A stretch of 10,314 bases of DNA, taken from positions 1-10,314 of the forward strand of contig JAKAMP010000046.1 in the NCBI GenBank assembly GCA_021812865.1, written 5' to 3'. Shown here piece by piece: positions 1 to 5,373 of this stretch. The stretch comes from Bacteroidota bacterium (lineage in GTDB: Bacteria; Bacteroidota; Bacteroidia; Bacteroidales; JAAYUG01). The notes under the pieces were generated by a model. It worked only from the letters and a program-made list of their open reading frames with translations. It was not told the origin of the DNA and did not search any database. Position 1 is the first letter of the stretch; each line of letters opens with the position of its first letter. The position numbers were made by a program, and so were the translations under genes.

Positions 1-293
1 TTCAGAATAAAATGCATTACCTGGAAGAGAAGGCATCCGGGAGCAAGGCCAAAACTGACTACATCGGCCAGGGAATCGAGCTGTTTGCCGATTTCCGAAT
101 AGGCATGCAGCAGCCTGGCAGAGAACCCGTCGAGGAAGTCGAAAGCGGCTGCCAGGAAAATGAACCAGGGAGCATAACGGTGAAGTCCGGGATCGAAGGA
201 AAAGGCAATGGCAATGCAACCCGAGAGCAGGTTCATTGAAGTGATGAAGTTGGGGATATGTTTTATTATGGCCGGTGTAGATTTCATGTTCAT
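1..293 (-). CDS. pssA: CDP-alcohol phosphatidyltransferase, probable phosphatidylserine synthase (N-terminal part, runs off the left edge)
   Basis: The minus strand reads in frame from an ATG at 293 to the window edge, about 97 residues, starting MNMKSTPAIIKHIPNFITSM. It carries a complete CDP-alcohol phosphotransferase signature, D-x2-D-G-x2-A-R-x8-G-x3-D-x3-D, read as DFLDG, SAR, then G, D and D in the expected spacing. These Asp residues bind the metal and the CDP group. The family is membrane-embedded, and hydrophobic stretches flank the motif. The N-terminal 'IPNFIT..NLLSG' resembles bacterial phosphatidylserine synthases, which make phosphatidylserine from CDP-diacylglycerol and serine. 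Phosphatidylglycerophosphate synthase is the main alternative, but its usual 'NxLTxxR' start is not seen. The C-terminal part lies outside the window. A second in-frame ATG at 287 could be the true start. Family assignment is firm; substrate is inferred. Confidence 0.85.
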   Translation of the reverse strand, partial: MNMKSTPAIIKHIPNFITSMNLLSGCIAIAFSFDPGLHRYAPWFIFLAAAFDFLDGFSARLLHAYSEIGKQLDSLADVVSFGLAPGCLLFQVMHFIL

Positions 294-300
294 TTTTGCA

Positions 301-328
301 CAAATCTAATGAAAAAAAAATGAGGCAA
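301..328 (-). promoter_or_regulatory. Candidate pssA promoter overlapping the upstream terminator
   Basis: On the minus strand TAGATTTG (308 to 301) is an exact match to the Bacteroidota -7 form TAnnTTTG. A TTG at 328-326 lies 17 bases upstream, slightly shorter than the usual 19 or so. The element ends only seven bases before the ATG at 293, so the transcript would start at or almost at the start codon. The TTG lies inside the terminator stem. The match is seen directly; activity is inferred. Confidence 0.4.
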
Positions 329-344
329 TCATGGTTGCCTCATT
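312..344 (-). terminator. Intrinsic terminator of the zinc metallopeptidase gene
   Basis: Positions 319-344 form a perfect 10-bp inverted repeat (AATGAGGCAA / TTGCCTCATT) with a 6-base loop. On the minus strand the stem runs directly into nine T residues (plus-strand A run 312-320). It lies about 20 bases after the metallopeptidase stop and 18 bases before the pssA start. It should therefore stop transcripts of the peptidase gene and separate the two genes. Confidence 0.85.
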
Positions 345-364
345 CCAATGGGTTAAATGTACGA

Positions 365-1039
365 TTACCGGTCTCTTGCTCCAAGGTATATCATAATGTA
401 ATACATCAGTGATGCGAGGGATGTAAGGGCAGCGATAAAATAGGTATATGCAGCCCAACGGAGGGCATCGGTAGCCTTGTCATAAGTTTCGTATGTGCTG
501 ATTCCGCTGGTTCTGAGCCAGGCAATGGCCCTCTGGCTGGCATTCACTTCCACAGGAAGAGTAATGATACTGAATAGGGTGGTGAGTGCAAAGAGTATGA
601 TACCAACCAGCAGCAACTGAGGAAATGTTTTCACCATCAGCAACCCGGCCAGCAGTATCCACTGTAGCCACTGTGCACTGAAGCTTACAACTGGTACGAT
701 AGCTGAACGCATTTGCAGCCAAGCATAAGCCTGTGCATGTTGAACGGCATGGCCGCATTCATGGGCAGCCACAGCTGCTGAAGCTATACTGCGTCCTTCA
801 TAAACCGCCTGGCTCAAGTTTACAGTCTTTTTCGTGGGGTCATAATGGTCAGAGAGTTCTCCCTTTACGGAAATCACATCTACATCATTAATGCCATGAT
901 CCCTGAGCATTTTCAATGCCACATCCCTTCCCGATAGCATTACCGGTATCTCGGAATACCTACGGAATCTTGCTTTCAGCTGGTAACTCACCAGGTAGCT
1001 TACCAGGACTGATACAATCAAAATTATCCAATACGTCAT
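365..1039 (-). CDS. Neutral zinc metallopeptidase, YugP-like membrane protein
   Basis: This 224-residue protein matches the Zn_peptidase_2 (YugP) family, usually about 220-230 residues, so it looks full length. Residues 3-20 form an N-terminal membrane segment. A conserved DHYDP block lies near 64-68. The zinc-binding HECGH motif (HExxH) is at 93-97, preceded by Ala-rich helix residues and followed by AVQHAQ. After two hydrophobic segments (about 113-135 and 140-160) comes LPVEVNASQRA (161-171), whose Glu is the expected third zinc ligand. A final hydrophobic segment spans about 197-219. The protein should sit in the inner membrane. Its natural substrates are not established for the family; a role in membrane-protein turnover is only a guess. 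The gene ends at a strong terminator and is divergent from hypC. Confidence 0.92.
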   Translation of the reverse strand: MTYWIILIVSVLVSYLVSYQLKARFRRYSEIPVMLSGRDVALKMLRDHGINDVDVISVKGELSDHYDPTKKTVNLSQAVYEGRSIASAAVAAHECGHAVQHAQAYAWLQMRSAIVPVVSFSAQWLQWILLAGLLMVKTFPQLLLVGIILFALTTLFSIITLPVEVNASQRAIAWLRTSGISTYETYDKATDALRWAAYTYFIAALTSLASLMYYIMIYLGARDR

Positions 1040-1102
1040 GGCAGTATAAATTTTAGTAACTGCGAAGGTACAACAAAATCCCGACCAGATCGGTCATTCT
1101 GC

Positions 1103-1152
1103 CAAATTGACAAGTGTTAATATGTGTTAAAGTATGTCATTGGGTCAATTTG
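1103..1152. promoter_or_regulatory. Divergent control region: 9-bp inverted repeat enclosing GTGTTAA direct repeats
   Basis: CAAATTGAC (1103-1111) and GTCAATTTG (1144-1152) are perfect inverted copies separated by 32 bases. Between them GTGTTAA occurs twice, starting at 1114 and 1124, exactly 10 bases (one helical turn) apart. Each arm read outward contains TCAATTTG, a 7-of-8 match to TAnnTTTG. The left arm points to the metallopeptidase and the right arm to hypC. The block lies in the 244-base gap between these divergent genes. It could be a pair of divergent promoters with a central operator. The repeats are visible in the sequence; the function is inferred. Confidence 0.35.
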
Positions 1153-1283
1153 TCCTCCCGGAACAGTCCGGTAAGAGAAGCCGGCAGCAGGGAAGAAACT
1201 GCAGGTGCTAGTCAAAGATTGAAAGCAGGGGATGAAAATTTCCAATGAGGAATGATTATCTTTACGTTTTAAACCGCGAAGTG
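1153..1283 (+). other. Upstream region of hypC, possible structured leader
   Basis: If transcription begins at the right arm of the inverted repeat, hypC would have a leader of about 125 bases. It contains short self-complementary pieces (CCGG..CCGG around 1163-1185 and GCAG..CTGC further on). I compared it by eye with cobalamin, SAM, TPP, SRP and RNase P consensus elements and found no convincing match. I see no open reading frame with a recognisable product here. Confidence 0.3.
1257..1264 (+). promoter_or_regulatory. Weak candidate hypC promoter (-7 element)
   Basis: TATCTTTA matches TAnnTTTG at seven of eight positions and ends 19 bases before the hypC ATG, which would give a short leader. 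No good TTG/TTTG is found about 19 bases upstream, so this is weaker than other promoter candidates in the window. Confidence 0.25.
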
Positions 1284-1529
1284 ATGTGCCTAGCAGTGCC
1301 CGGGAAGATTGAATCGATCGATGAAAGCAATTCTGGCTTAAGGATGGCAAGGGTGAATTTTGGCGGTATCATAAAGGATATCTGCATTGAATGGCTTCCC
1401 GAGGTAAAGATAGGTGACTATATTCTTGCTCATGTAGGCGTTGCATTGACGCGATTGGATGAGGAGGAAGCGCAGGCCACCTTGCAGGCATTTGACGAGT
1501 GGGAACAATCGCTCAAAAATCCCGAATGA
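1284..1529 (+). CDS. hypC: HypC/HybG-family hydrogenase maturation chaperone
   Basis: This 81-residue protein begins MCLAVPGKI, the hallmark of HypC. Cys2 is the essential residue that carries the Fe(CN)2CO unit with HypD and also contacts the hydrogenase large subunit precursor. The conserved GDYILAHVGVAL block holds His50, equivalent to the second functional residue of the family. An acidic C-terminal helix (LDEEEAQ) follows. Length is typical (75-95). The reading frame extends upstream, but the start at 1284 is fixed because Cys must be residue 2 after Met. No other hyp gene or hydrogenase subunit lies in the window; the flanking genes are a metallopeptidase and cysE. Its partners must be elsewhere, or it serves another function. 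The family call is very secure. Confidence 0.94.
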   Translation: MCLAVPGKIESIDESNSGLRMARVNFGGIIKDICIEWLPEVKIGDYILAHVGVALTRLDEEEAQATLQAFDEWEQSLKNPE

Positions 1530-1783
1530 ACATGCAGCCTTTGAAGTATTGCTGTTGCAGCCTGCCTGCATTCTGACGGTTCACCGGGAATTTCCATCTG
1601 AACGGATACAACAGAGCATGACCTTACAGGTCAGGTGTGGAATTCAACCCCGGCTTAAAGCGTCGAATGCCTTCCAAGGCAGGATATGCTATTGTCTCTA
1701 AGGGCTATATTTTTGGGTTCGCGGTTCGAGGGCAATGGTCTTACAGAATTGAACATTTTTTCTGAAAAAACATTTATAGTGGT
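1530..1783 (+). other. hypC-cysE intergenic region with two short hairpins
   Basis: This 254-base gap contains two compact inverted repeats: TGACCT-TAC-AGGTCA (1619-1633) and TGCCTT-CC-AAGGCA (1668-1681). Neither is followed by a T-run, so neither is a standard intrinsic terminator. A TTCGAG stretch near 1725 resembles a tRNA T-loop but has no matching stem. I see no credible gene here; reading frames across it are short and show no recognisable motif. Confidence 0.4.
1708..1715 (+). promoter_or_regulatory. Candidate cysE promoter (-7 element TATTTTTG)
   Basis: TATTTTTG is an exact TAnnTTTG match. Transcription would start near 1720, giving a leader of roughly 60 bases before the cysE ATG at 1784. 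No clear TTG lies at the right distance upstream, so only one half of the promoter is supported. Confidence 0.4.
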
Positions 1784-2626
1784 ATGAAAGCAGATCTTCA
1801 GCAATTCGCATCAAAAATATATGGCATACAGGAAAAGTATTGCATGGATGTGCCTTCGGTTGTAAGCACGGATGAATTCATTGAGCGGCTGGTTCATGTG
1901 TTGTTTCCCATCAAGGATAAGCGGAAACCAAGTGCAGCCTCCCTTACGGCCGAGCTGGAACAGCTTCAGCAGATGCTGAGAGCGTTACTCTCCCCCCTCT
2001 GCGGCACACAGGAGAAGTCGGCCGATGAGGTAACCGAAGAGTTTTTTGCAGCCGTTCCCCAGGTATATTCGGATCTGCTCGAGGAGGCCGATGCATATGT
2101 AAAGCTTGACCCTGCGGCATGGTCGGTGGAAGAAGTCATCCTTTGCTACCCCGGTTTTTTTGCTGTAACGATATACCGGCTGGCGCATATCCTATATTCA
2201 GAGAAAGTGCCGGTACTGCCCAGGATCATCAGCGAGTATGCGCACAGTAAAACCGGAATAGACATCCACCCGGGGGCATCCATCGGAAATAAACTATTCA
2301 TAGACCACGGAACCGGTGTGGTGATTGGCGAAACCACCGTGATTGGCAACAAAGTAAAGATTTACCAGGGCGTTACCCTTGGCGCATTGCATGTGGAAAA
2401 GGGACTTGCCGATACCAAAAGGCATCCAACCATTGAAGATAACGTGATCATCTATGCAGGCAGCACCATCCTGGGTGGCAAAACCGTGGTTGGGCACGAT
2501 ACCGTGATCGGAGGTAATGTATGGCTCACCAACAGCGTAGAACCTCATACCATAGTGTACCGGCAGCCTAAGATGCATTTCAAGAATTCCAAAGAAGTGG
2601 ACGATACTTTTAATTATGTGATATAG
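1784..2626 (+). CDS. cysE: Serine O-acetyltransferase
   Basis: The enzyme makes O-acetylserine from serine and acetyl-CoA, the committed step of cysteine synthesis in the cytoplasm. The 280 residues are close to E. coli CysE (273). An alpha-helical N-terminal half (about 1-150) is followed by a left-handed beta-helix of hexapeptide repeats (about 155-255). The signature GIDIHPGASIG (158-168) contains the catalytic-dyad Asp160. FIDHGTG contains catalytic His175, followed by VVIGETTVIG and YQGVTLGA. TKRHPTIEDNV (211-221) forms part of the acetyl-CoA site. The C-terminus ends -NYVI, like plant enzymes that insert their last Ile into the CysK active site. cysK starts 51 bases downstream on the same strand, so the two are probably cotranscribed. 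A perfect -7 element lies at 1708. Confidence 0.96.
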   Translation: MKADLQQFASKIYGIQEKYCMDVPSVVSTDEFIERLVHVLFPIKDKRKPSAASLTAELEQLQQMLRALLSPLCGTQEKSADEVTEEFFAAVPQVYSDLLEEADAYVKLDPAAWSVEEVILCYPGFFAVTIYRLAHILYSEKVPVLPRIISEYAHSKTGIDIHPGASIGNKLFIDHGTGVVIGETTVIGNKVKIYQGVTLGALHVEKGLADTKRHPTIEDNVIIYAGSTILGGKTVVGHDTVIGGNVWLTNSVEPHTIVYRQPKMHFKNSKEVDDTFNYVI

Positions 2627-2677
2627 AGAGTATTGCAACATTATGCTCATTGTTTAATGAATTAAAGCACTCTGAAA

Positions 2678-3589
2678 ATGAAGGTAGATAACATTCTGCA
2701 AACCATAGGCAATACGCCCCACCTGAAAATGAACAGATTATTCGGTACTGATCATGAGGTTTGGGTTAAACTGGAAAAGTCCAATCCCGGCGGAAGCATC
2801 AAGGACAGGATAGCGCTGGCGATGATTGAAGATGCAGAGTCAAAAGGCCTTCTCAGCCAGGACTCGGTGATCATTGAGCCGACCTCAGGCAATACAGGCA
2901 TCGGACTGGCCATGGTGGCTGCTGTAAAAGGTTACCCGCTCATCCTGGTCATGCCCGAGTCGATGTCGATTGAACGCAGGCGCATCATGGCGGCATATGG
3001 AGCTCGTTTCGAGCTTACCCCGCGTGAAAAAGGCATGCCCGGAGCCATTGAACGGGCGGAACAAATGCTGAAAGAAATTCCTCGTGCCTGGATGCCATCG
3101 CAATTTGATAATCCTGCCAATGTTGACATTCACAGGAAAACAACGGCAGAAGAGATTCTCAGGGATTTTCCGGAAGGCATCGATATACTGATCGCAGGGG
3201 TCGGTACCGGAGGCCATATTTCGGGTATAGGAGAAATCCTGAAATCGAAATTCAGGAACCTGAAAGTGTATGCTGTGGAGCCCGAGCTATCGCCTGTCAT
3301 CAGCGGGGGGAAGCCCGGTCCTCATCCTCTGCAGGGTATCGGGGCAGGATTTATTCCTGAAAACCTACATACTGCCGTGCTCGATGGAGTAATCACGGTT
3401 TCGAAAGAAGAAGCATTTTCTTTTGCGCAACGGGCTGCACGGGAAGAAGGTTTGTTTGTTGGTGTCTCTTCCGGTGCAAGCTTTGCAGCAGTTGCCAAAA
3501 AGCTCCCCGACATTCCTGCGGGCTCCAGAATACTTACCCTCTGTTACGACACCGGTGAGCGGTATCTTTCCGTGGAAGGATTGTTCTGA
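2678..3589 (+). CDS. cysK: Cysteine synthase (O-acetylserine sulfhydrylase), CysK/CBS family
   Basis: A fold-type II PLP enzyme of 303 residues, typical for CysK (300-325). It replaces the acetate of O-acetylserine with sulfide to give cysteine. Lys42 in GGSIKDR forms the PLP Schiff base. TSGNTG (69-74) is the substrate-binding loop and MSIERR (96-101) is the usual CysK variant. GVGTGG (174-179) holds the PLP phosphate and SSGA (264-267) contacts the pyridine nitrogen. The N-terminal '[10 protein letters not shown]' has His where a hydrophobic residue is common. Neither CBS C-terminal regulatory domains nor a haem domain is present. Because a cystathionine gamma-lyase-like gene follows, a cystathionine beta-synthase role (as in Bacillus MccA) remains possible, but CysK is the better fit beside cysE. 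Confidence 0.93.
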   Translation: MKVDNILQTIGNTPHLKMNRLFGTDHEVWVKLEKSNPGGSIKDRIALAMIEDAESKGLLSQDSVIIEPTSGNTGIGLAMVAAVKGYPLILVMPESMSIERRRIMAAYGARFELTPREKGMPGAIERAEQMLKEIPRAWMPSQFDNPANVDIHRKTTAEEILRDFPEGIDILIAGVGTGGHISGIGEILKSKFRNLKVYAVEPELSPVISGGKPGPHPLQGIGAGFIPENLHTAVLDGVITVSKEEAFSFAQRAAREEGLFVGVSSGASFAAVAKKLPDIPAGSRILTLCYDTGERYLSVEGLF

Positions 3590-3600
3590 TCCTTCTGCAC
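3572..3600 (+). other. Hairpin spanning the cysK stop codon
   Basis: GTGGAAGGAT and ATCCTTC-TG-CAC can pair around the loop TGTTCTG. This gives 10 base pairs interrupted by one 2-base bulge, with the TGA stop at the loop/stem border. No immediate T-run follows; the nearest T-rich stretch starts about 13 bases later. It may be a weak terminator or an mRNA 3'-stabilising stem for the cysE-cysK transcript. Confidence 0.3.
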
Positions 3601-3668
3601 TGTAATGCGGGATATTTTTCTCAGCTTTTGAATAATTCAAAGTAGTACGAACCTGCCTGAGCCATCAT

Positions 3669-3699
3669 TTTGTTCTGGATATCTTTTATGCCAATTTTG
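3669..3699 (+). promoter_or_regulatory. Promoter of the cystathionine gamma-lyase/synthase gene
   Basis: TTTG (3669-3672), 19 bases, then CAATTTTG (3692-3699) matches the Bacteroidota promoter pattern, with seven of eight -7 positions conserved and ideal spacing. Transcription would start near 3705, leaving a leader of about 16 bases before the ATG at 3721. It suggests this gene can be expressed separately from cysE-cysK. Confidence 0.55.
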
Positions 3700-3720
3700 C
3701 CATAACCAAATCTGAAAGTC

Positions 3721-4863
3721 ATGCATTTCGAAACGCGTGCCATCCGTGTAGGTCAGGAACCCGATGAAGCCACCGGGGCAACCATAGTGCCCATCTACCA
3801 GACTTCCACCTTCACACAGGAAGAAATAGGAAGGAACAAGGGATTTGAATATACCCGTTCGGGAAATCCAACAAGGGCTGCTCTGGAAGCGTGCCTGGCT
3901 TCGCTCGAGGAAGGAAAATACGGGCTTAGCTTTGCTTCCGGACTGGCAGCCGAACATGCTGTTCTGTCCATGCTGCGGCCCGGCGATCATGTGATTGCGC
4001 CCTTTGACCTGTATGGTGGTACCTATAGGCTGTTCACGCAGGTACTGGAACCCATGAACATCCGGTTTACCTTTCTCGATTTTACCGACCCGGTTAAGCT
4101 TGCCTCTGCATTTCTTCCTGAAACCAGGATGGCATGGATCGAAACCCCAACCAATCCGACACTGAAAATTTTCGATATTGCTGCCATTGTGAATGAATGC
4201 CACCGGCACAATGTCTTGTCTGTGGTGGACAATACCTTCGCCACGCCTTATTTTCAGAAACCTCTTTCCCTTGAAGCCGACATTGTGGTGCACAGTACCA
4301 CCAAATACATCAACGGGCATTCCGATGTTGTAGGCGGAGCTGTGGTAGTGAATGATAAAGTTATCTGGAACAAAGTAAGGTTTTACCAGAATTCCATTGG
4401 GGGAGTCTCCTCACCTTTCGACGCATGGCTTACCCTGAGAGGACTTAAAACACTGGCAGTGAGGATGCAGCAGCATGAACGAAATGCCTTTGCGGTAGCC
4501 AGGTTTCTTCAGAAACATCCAAAAATTGAAGGAGTACTCTACCCTGGACTGGAAGGGCATCCAGGTTATAACACAGCCAAAAAACAGATGACAGGCTTCG
4601 GAGGCCTGGTTTCCGTGTATCTTAAGGGCGGTTTCAGCGAGGTTAACCTTTTTCTGAAGAACCTGAAGGTATTCAGTCTGGCCGAGAGCCTGGGCGGGGT
4701 GGAATCGCTCGCCAATTACTCAACCCGCATGACGCACGCTTCCTATCCTGAAAAACTGAAGAACCAGATTGGCATTACCGATAATCTCGTCAGGTTGTCA
4801 GTAGGCCTGGAACATGCTGATGATCTGACAGATGATCTGAAGCAAGCGCTGGCAAAATTCTGA
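3721..4863 (+). CDS. Cystathionine gamma-lyase / gamma-synthase (trans-sulfuration PLP enzyme)
   Basis: A 380-residue enzyme of the Cys/Met metabolism PLP family (fold type I), full length. Features in order are YTRSGNPT (44-51; Tyr and Arg bind the PLP phosphate of the neighbouring subunit), FASGLAA (71-77), DLYGGTYR (96-103, stacking Tyr98), ETPTNP (141-146), VVDNTFATP (168-176, Asp170 to the pyridine N), and HSTTKYINGHSD (191-202) with PLP Lys195. FSLAESLGGVESL (318-330) and RLSVGLE near the end are also family hallmarks. Glu43 and Glu328 occupy positions that are Glu in human cystathionine gamma-lyase, and overall wording is close to that enzyme. Gamma-lyase would give cysteine from cystathionine; gamma-synthase would make cystathionine for methionine synthesis. 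Sequence alone does not settle which. It has its own promoter after cysK. Confidence 0.93.
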   Translation: MHFETRAIRVGQEPDEATGATIVPIYQTSTFTQEEIGRNKGFEYTRSGNPTRAALEACLASLEEGKYGLSFASGLAAEHAVLSMLRPGDHVIAPFDLYGGTYRLFTQVLEPMNIRFTFLDFTDPVKLASAFLPETRMAWIETPTNPTLKIFDIAAIVNECHRHNVLSVVDNTFATPYFQKPLSLEADIVVHSTTKYINGHSDVVGGAVVVNDKVIWNKVRFYQNSIGGVSSPFDAWLTLRGLKTLAVRMQQHERNAFAVARFLQKHPKIEGVLYPGLEGHPGYNTAKKQMTGFGGLVSVYLKGGFSEVNLFLKNLKVFSLAESLGGVESLANYSTRMTHASYPEKLKNQIGITDNLVRLSVGLEHADDLTDDLKQALAKF

Positions 4864-4971
4864 ATCAAACCCCTCAATTTATCCAAGCTGTAAAGGCTGT
4901 TGCGTTTTTTCATTTTCCCTGTTCCTAGAGCTGCGCAACTCAATCAGGGAGGTTTGGGCTTAATCATCTCT
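4864..4971 (+). other. Gap after the trans-sulfuration gene; no clear terminator
   Basis: This stretch holds a T-run (4905-4910) preceded only by weak pairing, and a quasi-palindrome GAGCTGCGCAACTC (4928-4941). GTTGCG (4899-4904) could alternatively pair with CGCAAC (4934-4939). CAAA..CCTC near 4866 can pair with GAGGTTTG near 4950, but with a long loop. None of these makes a convincing intrinsic terminator. Confidence 0.3.
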
Positions 4972-5259
4972 TTACCCGGTGCAGAAATGCATTAATGTGC
5001 CTGGGTAGACATTTCGGGACAAGCACAGGCTGGCCTGATTGTTGCAACAGAACGGGCAATTATCCGGCAATAGAAGCAAATAGTTTTCTTCTGGAATGTT
5101 TCTTGAATAAATCCGGATATAAAGATTGAAAAGCATCGTCCCACAACCCAAACACTCGCAAGATAAACAAACCGCTGCGGAGACTGCAGAACAATTATTC
5201 ATGGCAATGGACAGCAGCGTTGAAAAATTCTGTTTCTGTTCCTGTTTTATCTTGAACAT
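4972..5259 (-). CDS. Possible small Cys-rich, zinc-ribbon-like protein
   Basis: A 95-residue minus-strand frame from ATG 5259 begins MFKIKQEQKQNFSTLLSI and occupies most of an otherwise empty gap of about 500 bases. It holds many Cys residues in a suggestive order: CLSCECLGCG near residues 31-40 and CPFCCNN near 68-74. The arrangement CxxCG ... CPxC resembles the two knuckles of a zinc ribbon. No protein family is recognised. The frame extends 23 codons further upstream to 5328, but that part would overlap the promoter and start region of the aldo/keto reductase gene. No good promoter or terminator is seen. It could be a real small protein or a chance frame in noncoding DNA. Confidence 0.4.
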   Translation of the reverse strand: MFKIKQEQKQNFSTLLSIAMNNCSAVSAAVCLSCECLGCGTMLFNLYIRIYSRNIPEENYLLLLPDNCPFCCNNQASLCLSRNVYPGTLMHFCTG

Positions 5260-5293
5260 ATGAATGTCTGATTCTAATAAAAGTTTGTTTGGG

Positions 5294-5301
5294 TAATTTT
5301 G
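5294..5301 (+). promoter_or_regulatory. Candidate promoter (-7 element) of the aldo/keto reductase gene
   Basis: TAATTTTG is an exact TAnnTTTG match. Transcription would begin near 5307, about 65 bases before the preferred ATG at 5374. A second, poorer element (TAATTTTA, 5351-5358) lies closer to the start. No TTTG sits at the right distance upstream of either, so the assignment rests on the -7 match. Confidence 0.45.
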
Positions 5302-5373
5302 TGGCAATAAAAGTCCGTGAATCAACAATTAAAACCATTTGAAATATTCGTAATTTTATATATTCAGAAAGGT

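Noticed and set aside
12..239. 75-residue plus-strand frame at the left edge
   Set aside because: It is opposite the pssA frame, which carries a full CDP-alcohol phosphotransferase signature.
1153..1250. Possible cobalamin riboswitch, SRP RNA or RNase P RNA fragment (GGTAAGAG and CCGGCAGCAGGG pieces)
   Set aside because: Only short matches; the other conserved elements of each RNA are missing and there is too little room for RNase P RNA.
1459..1701. 80-residue plus-strand frame overlapping the end of hypC
   Set aside because: Overlaps hypC out of frame and shows no domain; the rest runs through the hairpin-containing gap.
1715..1740. tRNA-like T-loop (GGTTCGAG)
   Set aside because: No complementary T-stem, no anticodon arm or acceptor stem around it.
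3637..4320. 227-residue open frame on the minus strand opposite the trans-sulfuration gene
   Set aside because: It lies fully opposite a gene with clear catalytic motifs, and its product shows no recognisable motif; it is a codon-bias shadow.
4880..4910. Intrinsic terminator before the T-run at 4905-4910
   Set aside because: Only about three continuous base pairs can form directly before the T-run.
5317..5373. GTG start adding 19 residues to the aldo/keto reductase
   Set aside because: The added residues do not fit the family N-terminus, while ATG 5374 begins right at the expected first strand.
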